64,000 nucleotides of DNA, from positions 26,499,464-26,563,463 of the forward strand of contig JAKZAP010000007.1 of the NCBI GenBank assembly GCA_023053575.1. The letters run 5' to 3'. Shown one piece after another: positions 59,701-64,000 of the stretch. This DNA is from Branchinecta lynchi (Eukaryota; Arthropoda; Branchiopoda; Anostraca; Branchinectidae). Below the pieces are notes generated by a model. It did not search any database and had not been told where the DNA came from. It worked only from the letters and a program-made list of their open reading frames with translations. Every line of letters starts with the position of its first letter. The first letter of the stretch is position 1. The position numbers and the translations under genes were made by a program.

Positions 59701-62048
59701 GCTCACAGTAGAGAGCCCACAGGAATGTTACTTGGACATCAGCTTACCTTAGACTATAGTATCCCAAGCAAAGAATGTGATAAGTATATTCATACGACGG
59801 CAAAAAATAGAAACATCAGCTACATGCGCATTGGAAGCATTATTTCGGCCCTTCTTGACAAGGGTCACCGTCAGGCTGTAGAACGTCAGTGACAAAATTC
59901 AAATGTAGCACATAGGAGTGAAAACAGTAACTGAGTATAACAAAGTCAAATTATCACACACATTAACTTTTCCATAATTGCGTTCCTACGCAATCAACAA
60001 GAAACTACAGGGGAGCTCGGAGTTGGATTGGACACAGGGTTGGTCTGGACACCAGTGAAACAAATATCAAAAGTTGTCACTACATTCTGAAAAGAAATAC
60101 ATACCATCTGCATTCTAGTGATCATACTTTGTACCAAAGTTTCATGGTCCTTGCTTTTCCAGTTTTGATAAAATGCTGAAAGAAATGTTTTAATTTAGGT
60201 TGACTGAAAATGTAAAAGTTTTTAGCTCATGGTCGGTTGGAAAGCTGTACCCCGAAGAATAGTGATAGCTGGAAGGCAATTAAAGGGTAATATTATAGCT
60301 TAGTGATCAGGGTTTATAGCCTGCTTAGTATTTTAGAGATGTACCACTTGGTTTTCCTGTGGTGCGCCATTTTGTTGTTTCCATCAGGGTGAGATGGTTT
60401 GGACAGTTCTGGAGAGGTCAATGCAGACAGTCTTTAGTTGCGTTTTTTGTCTCAGGTTTCCTGTTCCATGTTCTGTGTTCACAGTTGTCAGGTTTACGTA
60501 AAATACTGTGTTTTCTTACGCTGTTCCGTGTTTTGTCGCTGTTCTGACGAAAATGCAAAATTAGGATACTAAGCATGTCTTAAGCGGAAAATCTGTTAAA
60601 TTACGAATTATATTCAAAAACGACCATACTTTAGTATCCATCTTTATCCTCCAAACTTCTACCATTCTTTCTTTTCTATCTGTGAATCTCTCTGCAATTA
60701 TCTATCTGAACAGTGATAAAACATGCTAGGAGAGCAAGTTCCGTGTTTTGCAAAACAGACAGCGGAACAGAGAACATGGAACAGAGAACAGCGTACAAAA
60801 AGGGAAAAATGAGAAACAGCGTGTTCTGTGTTTAGACAAAAATGGGAAAAATATAAAACAGAGAGAAAACAGCGAACAGAACATAGACAAAAAATGCAAC
60901 TTTTGCTACTGATACCCTAGTAAAACCCAAAACTGAGTTGGAAAATTCCAGAAAGATATTATAAGAATTGTTACTGTGTTATTTATTAACATAATTAGTT
61001 ATCACAAAAAGAAATTAACACTAAAAAGAGATGGCCACAACTGAAGAAAACCAGCTAGTAAAATTTTAGAATAAAGGAAAAAATTAGATATTTTGTATTT
61101 ATTGAATTTAATGCAATGAACTTTGCTGGCCCTGGCCCTGGAATAAAGGAGGAAAAAAAAAAGACGAATCTATCCTTGGCAATTCAATTTGGAAAAAGAT
61201 CACAACAAAAAGTCTTTCTGATACAGAATAGTCATACGATAAAGGGAACAGAAGATATTCTTACTAAAATCCTCTTTCTACTGTTCTATAGGATCAACTA
61301 GTTGGTCCATCTATAGATGGAATCGATTTGTCTGGTATATGGTTGAAGATACCAGCCCTGGAATTGAAGCGGAAACTGAAAGGGCAAGTAAAGGATTTTC
61401 CCTTGAATGCAACCTCATCTTCTAAAATACGAGCCAAGTCATGAACAAATTAAACATTTGCCTTATTCAATTTTATGTTTACTTTTGAGTTGAAATATTA
61501 ACTTTTCCACTTTTTTACATATTTAAACAAAGTTGAGCAAAAAAAGTTCAGTGAAAATAATGTCCAACCAACTTCGGGCCTGCCCGAATCAACCCCATGC
61601 AGACCCCATGGATAAGATGTTGGTTCAGAAAAACTGAAAACAGAACAAAAATGTACGTAAGAACCTGGAGTAGAAAAACCCTGAAAAAACTCCAAGCATA
61701 GCAGAAGCATTGTCTCTCGGAAATGTTTAACAACAAAAATGGTGTAAATCTGCCGAGAATGGTGGCCTTACACAAAAGAAAAATGTGTGTGCCTGTCTTC
61801 TGATCAACGTCGAGCTCCCCTACCCTGCCCCTACCACAGGACCAGCATAGAACAAAAAAGCTTACCCTAGGCTGTGTTCCAAACGATTATGTGATGCAGT
61901 TGGAAATACCCAATATGTTGCACCTAGCTGCTTGATGTTCCTGAGCCTTTGGAACTGCGGAGTATCAATTACTGCAACAATCAGTGGATGGCAGCAAATG
62001 ACACCATGAATGCAATCTTTAAACACTTTTGAGTGTTCTGTCCACGAA
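20471..62048 (-). CDS. SAMHD1: SAMHD1-like dNTP triphosphohydrolase (seven exons, partial at both ends)
   Basis: Exons, in transcript order: 62048-61866, 54982-54799, 53643-53452, 49395-49235, 39752-39597, 22679-22484, 20797-20471. Every junction is GT-AG and the phases agree, giving one open frame of 466 codons (1,399 nt including one leading base). The product would hydrolyse dNTPs to deoxynucleoside and triphosphate, and in vertebrates the enzyme works as a GTP/dNTP-activated tetramer in the nucleus that limits dNTP pools and restricts retroviruses and retrotransposons. Visible active-site elements are [27 protein letters not shown] and HTR...RRAYQH; allosteric landmarks [13 protein letters not shown] and WVFP are kept. 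The N-terminal exon(s), where a SAM domain would lie, and the last exon were not found. The 6.9, 1.2, 4.1, 9.5, 16.9 and 1.7 kb introns are filled with transposons. Confidence 0.93.
21343..21364. repeat. (AAT)n microsatellite
   Basis: Seven tandem AAT/ATA units between an AT-rich stretch and a coding-free region inside the 20.8-22.5 kb intron. Confidence 0.85.
21524..21828. mobile_element. GAGCGTG-family miniature element, copy 2 (inverted)
   Basis: Reverse orientation relative to copy 1; its well-kept end is AGAAGGGTGGAACACGCTC and its decayed end ACACATGTTCC. TAA flanks both sides (21521-21523 and 21829-21831), again a 3-bp duplication. The body shares the CAAATAGTAACT, CGTGGCATGATATTCT-type and CAGAATTTTTGACG blocks of the family. 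Lies in the SAMHD1 intron between exons 22679-22484 and 20797-20471. Confidence 0.88.
22484..22679 (-). CDS. SAMHD1: SAMHD1 exon: helical segment before the C-lobe
   Basis: Acceptor CTCTTTGCAG, donor GAG|GTCAGT. One leading base completes the previous GG codon, then 65 codons. Encodes [39 protein letters not shown]. This corresponds to the human segment around the arginine of the YRNLF motif (here SRELY), which contacts the allosteric GTP. Good match in length and order to other family members. Confidence 0.93.
23040..23500. repeat. Palindromic dispersed repeat
   Basis: Contains two facing arms: CTCCTTGAGCT...GGATACGTCAGC (about 23,133-23,200) and GCTGACGTATCC...GAGCTCAAGGAG (about 23,432-23,490). 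Related single arms occur at 45,640-45,730 and 56,270-56,410 (GACGTATCC and CCTTCCCC-ACGTT-CCC blocks). It is a non-coding inverted-repeat element. Confidence 0.6.
24480..24650. repeat. Repeat arm shared with 27,374-27,570
   Basis: Shares ordered blocks CGCTATACGCGATGTTTAC, TTAATACACACGCC, TCTTATCAATGC and TTCTTAGT-CTACTT-AAGTACAC with 27,374-27,570; a reverse copy of the last block lies at 50,740-50,800. Part of a compound, multi-copy element. Confidence 0.65.
24606..26016. repeat. Tandem duplication of a ~706-bp unit
   Basis: Unit 1 is 24606-25310 and unit 2 is 25311 to about 26016. They are almost identical; differences include one extra T in a T-run, CTCTGCCC versus CTCGGCCC, GACGCCG versus GACACCG and ATACGC versus ATATGC. 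Each holds GGGGCGTCGCAAGTGCATTT near the middle (25023, 25729). The minus-strand ORFs in both copies are shadows of repeat sequence rather than genes. Related single arms occur at 28,741-29,060, 50,400-50,700 and 58,304-58,530. Confidence 0.92.
26017..26240. repeat. Repeat whose inverted copy lies at 57,828-58,045
   Basis: Blocks CGCCGCAGGCGAAAATTTTCG, ATTTAACTGC-CTCTTACAAA, ATGGAGCGACGTTC and the ACATAAAGTGAGCG end reappear as reverse complement inside the element at 57,401-58,301. GCGCCGCAGGCG occurs at both ends of this segment (about 26009 and 26211) as a direct repeat. Confidence 0.7.
26520..27300. repeat. Degenerate ACCGAA-rich repeat block
   Basis: Built from variants of ATTATACCGAATCCC and ATAACTACCGAATCCC. 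A clearer direct duplication of ~136 bp is visible between about 26,982-27,115 and 27,118-27,255 (shared CATTATACCGAAGAGATT and ACGAACAGTTCTGCTATCG). Non-coding. Confidence 0.75.
27337..27373. repeat. 17-bp inverted repeat with 3-nt loop
   Basis: CCTATTAGGACAATGCT, then TTA, then its exact complement. It marks the junction between a C-rich GGGGCGTC-type element end and the repeat arm beginning GTGTAATAAG, so it is probably the meeting point of two inverted element copies (TTAGGACAATGCTTTA also occurs at 29,041). Confidence 0.9.
27560..28740 (+). mobile_element. GGGATCCC-bounded element with core minisatellite and (ACGG)n
   Basis: Left end GATGGGATCCCAAAAATC (about 27,584), a core array of five ~137-bp units keyed by CCGGTTTTGGCCGGATTCCG (starts near 27853, 27979, 28116, 28254, 28391), a conserved right block (TTTCATCAAAATATCT, GAGAGTTATCGTGCTTACAG), an ACGG run (28656-28684) and the right end TTACGTTTTGGGATCCCAAAA. 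Tandem core repeats beside (ACGG)n recall Helentron-like non-autonomous elements (DINE-1 type, bivalve pearl). No transposase. Other copies: 31,015-33,690 (inverted), 34,540-37,046, 62,640-64,000. Confidence 0.75.
28741..29060. repeat. Dispersed repeat arm (CAACCAAGCGATCTGATTGG type)
   Basis: Shares CTAACAAAGTAGAAC, GGCCCGCTGGCG, CAACCAAGCGATCTGATTGG and CCGAGGAAAAGAGGAATCTG with the 24.6-26.0 kb duplication; an inverted copy lies at 50,400-50,700. Begins immediately after the right end of the GGGATCCC element. Confidence 0.75.
29061..31014. other. No recognised gene
   Basis: A 94-codon ORF (29,385-29,669) and others have no family features or splice context. Around 30,300-30,900 there are several diverged copies of a GATCCGACCACGG / GGAGCGACTTCAAATGG motif, part of a dispersed repeat also seen at 32,000-33,250 in the opposite sense. 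Confidence 0.4.
31015..33690 (-). mobile_element. Inverted GGGATCCC-type element with inserts
   Basis: Reads in reverse: right end TTGGGATCCCAAAACG at 31,018, the CGTCTGTCTGTGAGCACGAT block, core units (CCGGTTTTGGC-GGATT) at about 31,365-31,640 and 33,290-33,480, and left end GGGATCCCATCG near 33,664. Between them lies unrelated repeat sequence with blocks TGCCAAGTTTCATCGTCCTA and AGCAC-T-TGGAAGTA (31,990-33,240) and several runs of 10-14 C residues (for example 32,207-32,217, 32,470-32,483, 32,567-32,577). Confidence 0.6.
33691..34539. other. Short ORFs only, no recognised gene
   Basis: Contains another GGGATCCC boundary at about 33,707 (TTTTGGGATCCCACAG). Overlapping small ORFs on both strands between 33,780 and 34,325 show no domains or conserved splice sites. 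A short direct repeat AGATCAAGATAATTACAT occurs twice at 34,383-34,427. Confidence 0.4.
34540..37046 (+). mobile_element. Third GGGATCCC-type element, degenerate
   Basis: Left end GATGGGATCCCAAAGG at 34,549, scattered core units (GTTTTGGCCGGGTTCCGG at 34,752; CCGGTTTCGACCGAATTCC at 36,729), right block with GAGGGTTATCGTGTTAATAG, GACGGACG and the end TTACGTTTTGGGATCCCAAG at 37,045. A (CT)n microsatellite sits at 36,575-36,590. No coding sequence. Confidence 0.6.
37047..38760. repeat. Diverged CCCCACCC / GGGCAA-TGGGCCCA repeats, no gene
   Basis: Between 37,370 and 37,990 a loose unit recurs about four times with blocks GGGATCCCA-CCC-CACCC, TTCAGGGGCAA-TGGG-CCCAG, TTGCC-A-T and CATAGG-CGATGAAATTCC (spacing ~210-240 bp). 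A run of C residues lies at 37,914-37,926. No exon is supported. Confidence 0.55.
38870..39421 (+). mobile_element. LINE 3' end
   Basis: 38,877-39,155 encodes [20 protein letters not shown] and a zinc-knuckle-like [18 protein letters not shown] (C-x2-C-x8-H-x4-C) as found at the C-terminus of many LINE reverse-transcriptase proteins. Its 3' UTR ends GCATGATGGCCGGATGGCTT then AAATAAATCATTCATTCG. A second, inverted copy of the same 3' end lies at 55,263-55,690. It lies in the 39.6-22.7 kb SAMHD1 intron, in the opposite orientation to the gene. Confidence 0.75.
39597..39752 (-). CDS. SAMHD1: SAMHD1 exon: HTR / RRAYQH segment
   Basis: Acceptor TCTGTTACAG, donor ATGG|GTAAGT. One base completes the preceding AG codon (arginine), followed by [20 protein letters not shown] and [16 protein letters not shown]. 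It matches the human block with RDK..., HTR and RRAYQH, which supplies substrate-contacting arginine, tyrosine and glutamine residues. At the position of the human asparagine after RDKEVG, the residue here is glutamate (DKDAYE), a difference in a region that helps bind the second allosteric nucleotide. 156 nt, ending two bases into a glycine codon. Confidence 0.93.
40411..40777. mobile_element. Miniature element with GATGGGCGAA-CC termini
   Basis: The left end AAAGAGATGGGCGAACCCG is matched by the inverted right end GGATTCGCCCATCCCTT. The interior is composed of GGATTCGAATCC-like inverted motifs (40,425-40,500 and 40,650-40,755) giving strong foldback potential. The motif GGTCGGATTCGAATCC mimics a tRNA T-loop but no tRNA can be folded around it. 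I saw no clear target duplication. Confidence 0.65.
40988..41014 (+). repeat. Left terminal inverted repeat of the 3.6-kb transposon
   Basis: Begins TCGTCGCCTGGAAGCGGAA. Preceded by TA. Pairs with 44550-44576 with one T/C difference. Confidence 0.88.
41281..41357 (+). CDS. Transposase exon 1
   Basis: ATG at 41281 follows the 5' terminal region after a short leader; 25 codons plus 2 nt ([20 protein letters not shown], then LEDAG) end at AG|GTACGT. The two spare bases join the first base of exon 2 to give AGC (serine) and the frame continues as [14 protein letters not shown]. The phase agreement is the main support, since the exon is short. Confidence 0.65.
41936..44156 (+). CDS. Transposase exon 2 (small frame lesion near 42,430-42,470)
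   Basis: Starts after TTCTTTTAG. The first ~170 codons hold an acidic/serine-rich linker, a basic patch ([20 protein letters not shown]) and a cysteine knuckle ([10 protein letters not shown]). Between about 42,428 and 42,470 the coding signal shifts to another frame and back, leaving a TGA at 42459; then 559 codons run to TAA at 44154. The main body has a CxxC (CDTC, 42984-42995) and an RNase-H-like acidic series: [10 protein letters not shown] (D at 43143), WSE, WSDSC (D at 43395), GHS and [11 protein letters not shown] (D at 43527), spaced 84 and 44 residues. The tail is basic (GRGKKRKA). This order resembles uncharacterised DDE-type transposases of invertebrates; catalysis is inferred, not shown. 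A near-intact frame suggests fairly recent activity. Confidence 0.75.
44550..44576 (-). repeat. Right terminal inverted repeat of the 3.6-kb transposon
   Basis: Complement begins TCGTCGCCTGGAAGCGGAA, as on the left. Followed by TA at 44577-44578. Confidence 0.88.
44708..45035. mobile_element. GAGCGTG-family miniature element, copy 3
   Basis: Starts (GCGG)CGTGTTCCACCCTTCTAAC and ends AGGGTGGAACACGCTC, with the family's TAGTTAC / GTAACTA palindromes and the TTCTTGACGTCATGCGCAGT block. The first few bases are mutated and the flanks show no clean 3-bp duplication. Confidence 0.8.
45060..47160. other. Intronic repeats and non-coding sequence
   Basis: 45,100-45,310 resembles 55,890-56,060 (CCTCCGCTCGTT, GCATGGTCGTATTACAGAGATAGG-type block, GTTCTTG). 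45,580-45,730 shares the GAAGGGCC-AATAT and CTGAC-TATCCG blocks with 56,330-56,400 and 23,400-23,450. The rest shows no gene. Confidence 0.45.
47175..47912. mobile_element. hAT-type non-autonomous element, long copy
   Basis: Left end CAGAGAAAAATAAGACTAGG and complementary right end CAGAGCAAAATAACACTAGG share the termini of the 340-bp hAT copy at 20,090. The imperfect flanking octamers TTCCCAAC and GTCTCGAC suggest an old 8-bp duplication. The 119-codon ORF inside is not a transposase. Confidence 0.75.
47990..49234. other. Intronic, no gene; one LINE-like tail
   Basis: 48,500-48,560 (TTATTTATTTTATTTTATTT then TTCAATAAAGGAG) looks like a retroelement tail read in either direction. No exon is supported. 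Confidence 0.4.
49235..49395 (-). CDS. SAMHD1: SAMHD1 exon: catalytic DVDKWDY segment
   Basis: Acceptor TTTGTGTTTCAG, donor TTCAG|GTAAAT. Encodes [40 protein letters not shown] and [20 protein letters not shown] contains the metal-binding aspartate (D311 in human) followed by the lysine and tyrosine that touch the substrate triphosphate; FAR provides an allosteric arginine. 161 nt, leaving AG to be completed by the next exon. GC content is about 55 percent, well above the surrounding introns. Confidence 0.95.
49856..50112. repeat. 21-bp minisatellite, about 12 units
   Basis: Unit GTGTGAAACGCTAACGCGTC plus A, varying at a few sites (GTCAG versus GTCAC, GCGTC versus GTGTC, one TTAAAC). Translated on the minus strand it gives a heptad (HSDALAF / HTDALAF), but the ORF has no other support. 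Flanked by unrelated GC-rich sequence with GCGTCGC motifs. Confidence 0.93.
50400..50807. repeat. Inverted copy of the CAACCAAGCGATC repeat
   Basis: Reverse complement of the 28,741-29,060 / 24.6-26.0 kb repeat: TTGATCGCTTGGTTGG, CAGGCGGCCGAGGAAAGAGC and CAACTTTTCTTCAAAAGAAA, followed by GGGCGTCAAATTGTACTCAT and GAACACTTTTGCTGATCTTT as in 27,500-27,560. Confidence 0.75.
50808..51378. mobile_element. Cluster of GAGCGTG-family miniature elements (three partial copies)
   Basis: Partial copy 50,808-50,935, a fuller copy 50,936-51,227 (AGAGCGTGTTCAGCCCTTCT to GATACACGCTC) and a trailing half 51,228-51,378 (GTAGTAAGCGTAGCAACTAT to TAACTACGGTAAGTAGGG). They look like serial insertions or slippage products of the same family. 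Confidence 0.8.
51379..52640. other. Intronic, no gene; short direct repeat at start
   Basis: 51,379-51,442 contains two copies of a CTCGGAAAATTGTATCAGTG-type unit (with an internal TGTAAAAT expansion in the second). The rest is AT-rich with no supported exon. Confidence 0.45.
52660..52800. mobile_element. ATAAGATTAATCC-family miniature element, short copy
   Basis: Facing arms CTGGGATTAATCTTGTCTAC and CAGATAAGATTAATCCCCGT, then CTTACTCGGAGAAACTTT, the complement of the opening of the copy at 19,318. Lacks most of the internal tandem units. Confidence 0.75.
53452..53643 (-). CDS. SAMHD1: SAMHD1 exon: HEQ to FLYE segment
   Basis: Acceptor GTTTGTTGCAG, donor GAG|GTAGGG, phase 0 at both ends, 64 codons. 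Starts [18 protein letters not shown], with the histidine of the human WTHEQ motif (H233) that acts near the active site, then [20 protein letters not shown] and [10 protein letters not shown]. Length and order agree with the vertebrate protein. Confidence 0.95.
53700..54780. other. Short intron with hAT-like and other repeat debris
   Basis: 54,160-54,412 has decayed hAT-type ends (GGCAGTAGCGCCAAGTCCC and GTCTTGGCGCTACTCCCTAA). 54,450-54,725 is the second copy of the 17,740-18,045 repeat. No exon. Confidence 0.6.
54799..54982 (-). CDS. SAMHD1: SAMHD1 exon: HD signature CHDLGHG
   Basis: Acceptor CTTCAATTGCAG, donor AAG|GTAAGC. One base completes the GG left by the upstream exon, then 61 codons: [60 protein letters not shown]. 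The CHDLGHG signature holds the metal-coordinating His-Asp pair (H206, D207 in human) and further histidines (HGPMSH). This is the defining motif of HD-domain phosphohydrolases. Confidence 0.96.
55055..55690 (-). mobile_element. LINE 3' end, inverted copy
   Basis: 55,263-55,690 is the reverse complement of the 3' part of the LINE at 39,130-39,420 (blocks GATCAAAAGAAATCTTTCCG, GAGGAATTTCCCAACATTTC, GCCATCAGGCCATCATGCAA and a GAATGAATGAATG tail). 55,055-55,262 continues with another LINE C-terminal-like segment (minus ORF with [20 protein letters not shown]) ending at a T-run, suggesting a second copy. Confidence 0.7.
55720..56470. repeat. Dispersed repeats shared with 45.1-45.7 kb
   Basis: 55,890-56,060 and 56,270-56,410 share ordered blocks with 45,100-45,310 and 45,580-45,730 and with 23,340-23,480. 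No coding features. Confidence 0.5.
56478..56800. mobile_element. hAT-type remnant
   Basis: Right end GGCGCTACCCCCTAGTGTCA-TTTTGCTATTG is the hAT terminus seen at 20,429 and 47,912; the left end (TTGGGAGTAGAGCC) is worn. Shares GTATGGCCCGT and GCATGGAAAGCAT with the 20,090 copy. Confidence 0.65.
57401..58301. mobile_element. 901-bp foldback element with long inverted termini
   Basis: The left end TACTCTATATGACCAAGTCC and the complement of the right end (TACTCTATATGACCTAGTCC) match at 23 of 24 positions, and the inner arms also pair (CTCAAACTCA...CCTGTGTCAAACAATCACGG against GATTGATTGACACAGGATTT...). The middle carries the inverted copy of the 26,017-26,240 repeat. A related single arm is at 62,290-62,390. 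No ORF with family features. Confidence 0.8.
58304..58530. repeat. Inverted fragment of the 24.6-26.0 kb unit
   Basis: Reverse complement of the segment around 25,030-25,250: GCTTCGCCAAAACGCCACCT, TTTCATGCTGCCCTTTAATG, a run of C residues (58,482-58,493) and AAATTCACTTGCGACGCCAC. Confidence 0.7.
58531..59408. other. Intronic, no recognised gene
   Basis: Only short ORFs without family features; AT-rich. Confidence 0.4.
59409..59704. mobile_element. GAGCGTG-family miniature element, copy 4
   Basis: Very close in sequence to copy 1 at 16,226 (same CCACCCCTGGCGTGA-ATCCTG, AAATCGTTCCAGCCTTGACG and CAGAATTCGTGACGTCATGC blocks). Ends GAGCGTGTTCCACCCT and AGGGTGGAACACGCTC. ACA flanks both sides (59406-59408 and 59705-59707), a 3-bp duplication. 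The best-preserved copy in the window. Confidence 0.92.
60430..60880. repeat. Loose inverted repeat of GTTCCATGTTCTGTGTTC type
   Basis: TTCCTGTTCCATGTTCTGTG near 60,460 faces GAACAGAGAACATGGAACAG near 60,768, with further degenerate AACAGCG / ACAGAGAA motifs on the right side. Probably an old foldback element. Confidence 0.5.
60881..61860. other. Intronic, no recognised gene
   Basis: AT-rich with short ORFs; none shows SAMHD1 or transposon motifs. Confidence 0.4.
61866..62048 (-). CDS. SAMHD1: SAMHD1 exon: start of the HD domain
   Basis: Encodes [40 protein letters not shown] and [29 protein letters not shown] and VFP match allosteric GTP/dNTP-contact residues of the human enzyme; SHNRLEHS has the first catalytic histidine (H167). 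Donor CTAGG|GTAAGC. The acceptor is taken as CTGTTCAG ending at 62049, giving one leading base; GTGGACAG (exon from 62037) is an alternative. It is the most 5' exon found: no SAM domain exon was recognised between here and the window end. Confidence 0.92.
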
Positions 62049-62639
62049 CTGAACAGCTTTGTTTGGCTTCCAACGCCATTACTAGCAGAAATAAAGCTCA
62101 TTTGCTATTTCACAGATTGAAATTTATGAACAACGCCGGCGGGCACATTCATGTCAGTGTTGCCACCTTACTAGAATTAAGTATACTAGACCCTGGAGAA
62201 TTGTTTTCTAGAATCTAATAAAATTTACTATTATCGAAATGAAAATACTTTTATGATTATCTCTCCCTGGTCCCTGCCGATACAGAATCTCCGGGTACCT
62301 GAGGAAGAAAGCAAGAAGCGGTGTCAAAACTGCTCCCAAAGATCGCCGTGATTGTTTGACACATGATTTGAGTCGTTGCGTTTTAGCCGTTTTGCTTGTT
62401 AACACGGACCAAAATAAGCGCGTAAATAGCGGCTGGTCTATTTTTTGGTCTGTTCTGGGTCTGTTCTGGGTTCACTGGAGAATTAAAATGAAAAACCCAA
62501 TTCCGAGTATTGTTTTTGTTTGTAACAAAATATATAAAACTAAAAAAATATTTTGTGAGTTAGACAAAGTCAAATGTAGGTGACGTGTAGCCGTTAGACT
62601 AGGAAAACAAATCACAGATTGCATACTGCCAGGTACTAA

Positions 62640-64000
62640 GTTAACAAGCGAAGGTTTCGATGGGATCCCAAAGTTTTAATATTTGCTCCCGACAATTCGG
62701 TCTTGTAGATATTCGGTCTTCAACAGACTTCTTAAACATTTTTACTTTTAACATTTACAAACGGGTTAAGGCTAATGGTAATAATCGGAGAAGACCAAGT
62801 TCGTGTTTGACAGAGCAAACCGGATACGCCAGCTGAATTTCAACAAGTTCAAATATATTCAAATATCCGTTTTGTGCTGTCAAATATTCAAATATGGATT
62901 CAGCATATGCCTACGTCGTATTTCCTTCCTTCCTTCCTTACTTCTGCCGAACTTCTGGTTCCGGCCGGATTCCAGACAAACTACTTGTATGGCAAAAAAC
63001 TAAAGCTCGAAAATGAATTCAGTGAATTCTCCAAAATTGTTTGAAAGAGTATTTCTACGTACAGATAATTTAGGAATGTCAAGTTTAATGAGAGCCTCTT
63101 CGTATGTAATATTATGATCACCCAGAATAATTCTCATGGATCCTAATAGGCTATCTTTGTACATTTCCTTAGGATTTATGAAACATGACACAGCTTCTGA
63201 GTTGGACCATTTTTTTTTAACTAGAAACTAAGATTTCTTACTAGATTAAATCAATTTTTACTAGATTTCTGTATATTTATTAGATTTAACTTTTTGGGAT
63301 CCCAAAACGTAAGTGGAGGGATACCTATGACATCACAAACTTTGTCCGTCTGTCCGCAAGATAACTCTCAAGGGGATTGCGATATTTTCTTGAAACTTGG
63401 TGGGAGGCTCATTTGAGTCAAAGTACAGGTCAAGTTCGAAGAGGGGCTCTGTAGCCTTATATTTGAGGGTAGGGCAAAGGTTTCAGATTAAGGGGCAAAC
63501 AAAATAAAACGAAAACGACCAAACGAAATGCTGAATTCGAATATGAAATTTATTTTATCGTCCGGATAAATAGTTCACCCGGAATCCGGCAAAAACCGGA
63601 AAATTTGTGAAAAGTAAAAGTTTAATATGAAGTTGATGAGAGGTTCGGTTTAGGGGCAGGAAGACGTGCCGAGTCCGAAATGGAAATATTTTTTCGCCGG
63701 ACAACTATTCCAAAACCGAAGAATTTGTTAAAGTAAAAATTTTATTTAAATTTGATAAGATGTTCGAGTTGCGGGTAGAAAACATTCTAAATTAATACAT
63801 GACAATCATTTTCTCAGAGGACGTATAGATCGCTCGGAATCCGGCTGAAACCGGAAAATTTGTTAAAAATAAAAGTATAATTTGAAGTTGATCAGAGGTT
63901 GAATGTAGGGGTAAGGAGACATGCTGAATTTGTTTTTTAGCTACAGTTTTTTGCCAGACAAGTAGTTTGTCCGGAATCCGGCCGAAACCGGAAGTTGGCT
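62640..64000. mobile_element. GGGATCCC-type element copies, right end of window
   Basis: A left end (GATGGGATCCCAAAG at 62,660) reads forward; a second element reads in reverse from TTTTGGGATCCCAAAACG (63,293) through the CTTGAAACTTGGTGGGAGGC block into core units GGAATCCGGC-AAACCGGAAA near 63,580, 63,840 and 63,975, continuing past the window edge. Confidence 0.7.
63000..63191 (-). mobile_element. LINE reverse transcriptase C-terminal fragment
   Basis: Encodes ILGDHNITYEEALIKLDIPK then LSVRRNTLSNNF, matching the Y-E-AL-L-IP-L--RR--L---F signature after the RT domain of jockey/CR1-like LINEs. Only ~60 residues survive; the surrounding GGGATCCC element suggests nesting. Confidence 0.6.

Overview
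The window looks like nuclear DNA of an animal, most likely a marine or other invertebrate. The evidence is one clearly recognisable spliced gene, a SAMHD1-type HD-domain dNTP triphosphohydrolase with seven GT-AG bounded coding exons, embedded in dense transposon relics: Ty3/gypsy, LINE, hAT, several miniature inverted-repeat families and minisatellite-bearing elements. There is no operon structure, CRISPR array, rRNA or convincing tRNA. I cannot name the species. An (ACGG)n plus ~137-bp core-repeat element recalls the Helentron-like 'pearl' elements of bivalves, which is only a weak pointer.

Layout. 1-7.0 kb, + strand: a two-exon gene for a very large protein with two C-x2-C...H-x2-C zinc fingers, a PIN/FEN-like acidic core (EAD, DTD, GCD) and a C-terminal cysteine-rich CXC module; one frameshift near 4.03 kb breaks it. 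7.2-9.2 kb: an internally deleted gypsy element (Gag, zinc knuckle, then RT end and RNase H). 10.18-12.53 kb: two candidate + strand exons of unknown host gene(s). 13.5-17.6 kb: a decayed gypsy pol whose integrase core has been tandemly triplicated and whose RT was hit by a ~305-bp miniature element. 18-20.4 kb: LINE and hAT debris.

20.47-62.05 kb, - strand: SAMHD1. Its seven exons join into one continuous 466-codon frame covering the complete HD catalytic domain and the C-terminal lobe. The N-terminal exon(s), possibly with a SAM domain, and the last exon were not found. The introns (up to 16.9 kb) are almost entirely mobile DNA: a ~706-bp tandem duplication (24.6-26.0 kb), a ~137-bp minisatellite element family bounded by GGGATCCC, LINE 3' ends, several hAT-like and 3-bp-TSD miniature elements, a 21-bp minisatellite, and, antisense to SAMHD1, a nearly complete 3.6-kb DNA transposon (40,988-44,576) with 27-bp terminal inverted repeats, a TA duplication and a two-exon putative transposase. 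62.6-64 kb returns to LINE and minisatellite-element sequence.

Together the window is a housekeeping/antiviral nucleotide-metabolism gene stretched by successive transposon insertions, next to a separate multi-domain gene family member that itself may be transposon-derived. The two best candidates for something little described are that zinc-finger/FEN-like/CXC gene and the 3.6-kb transposon.
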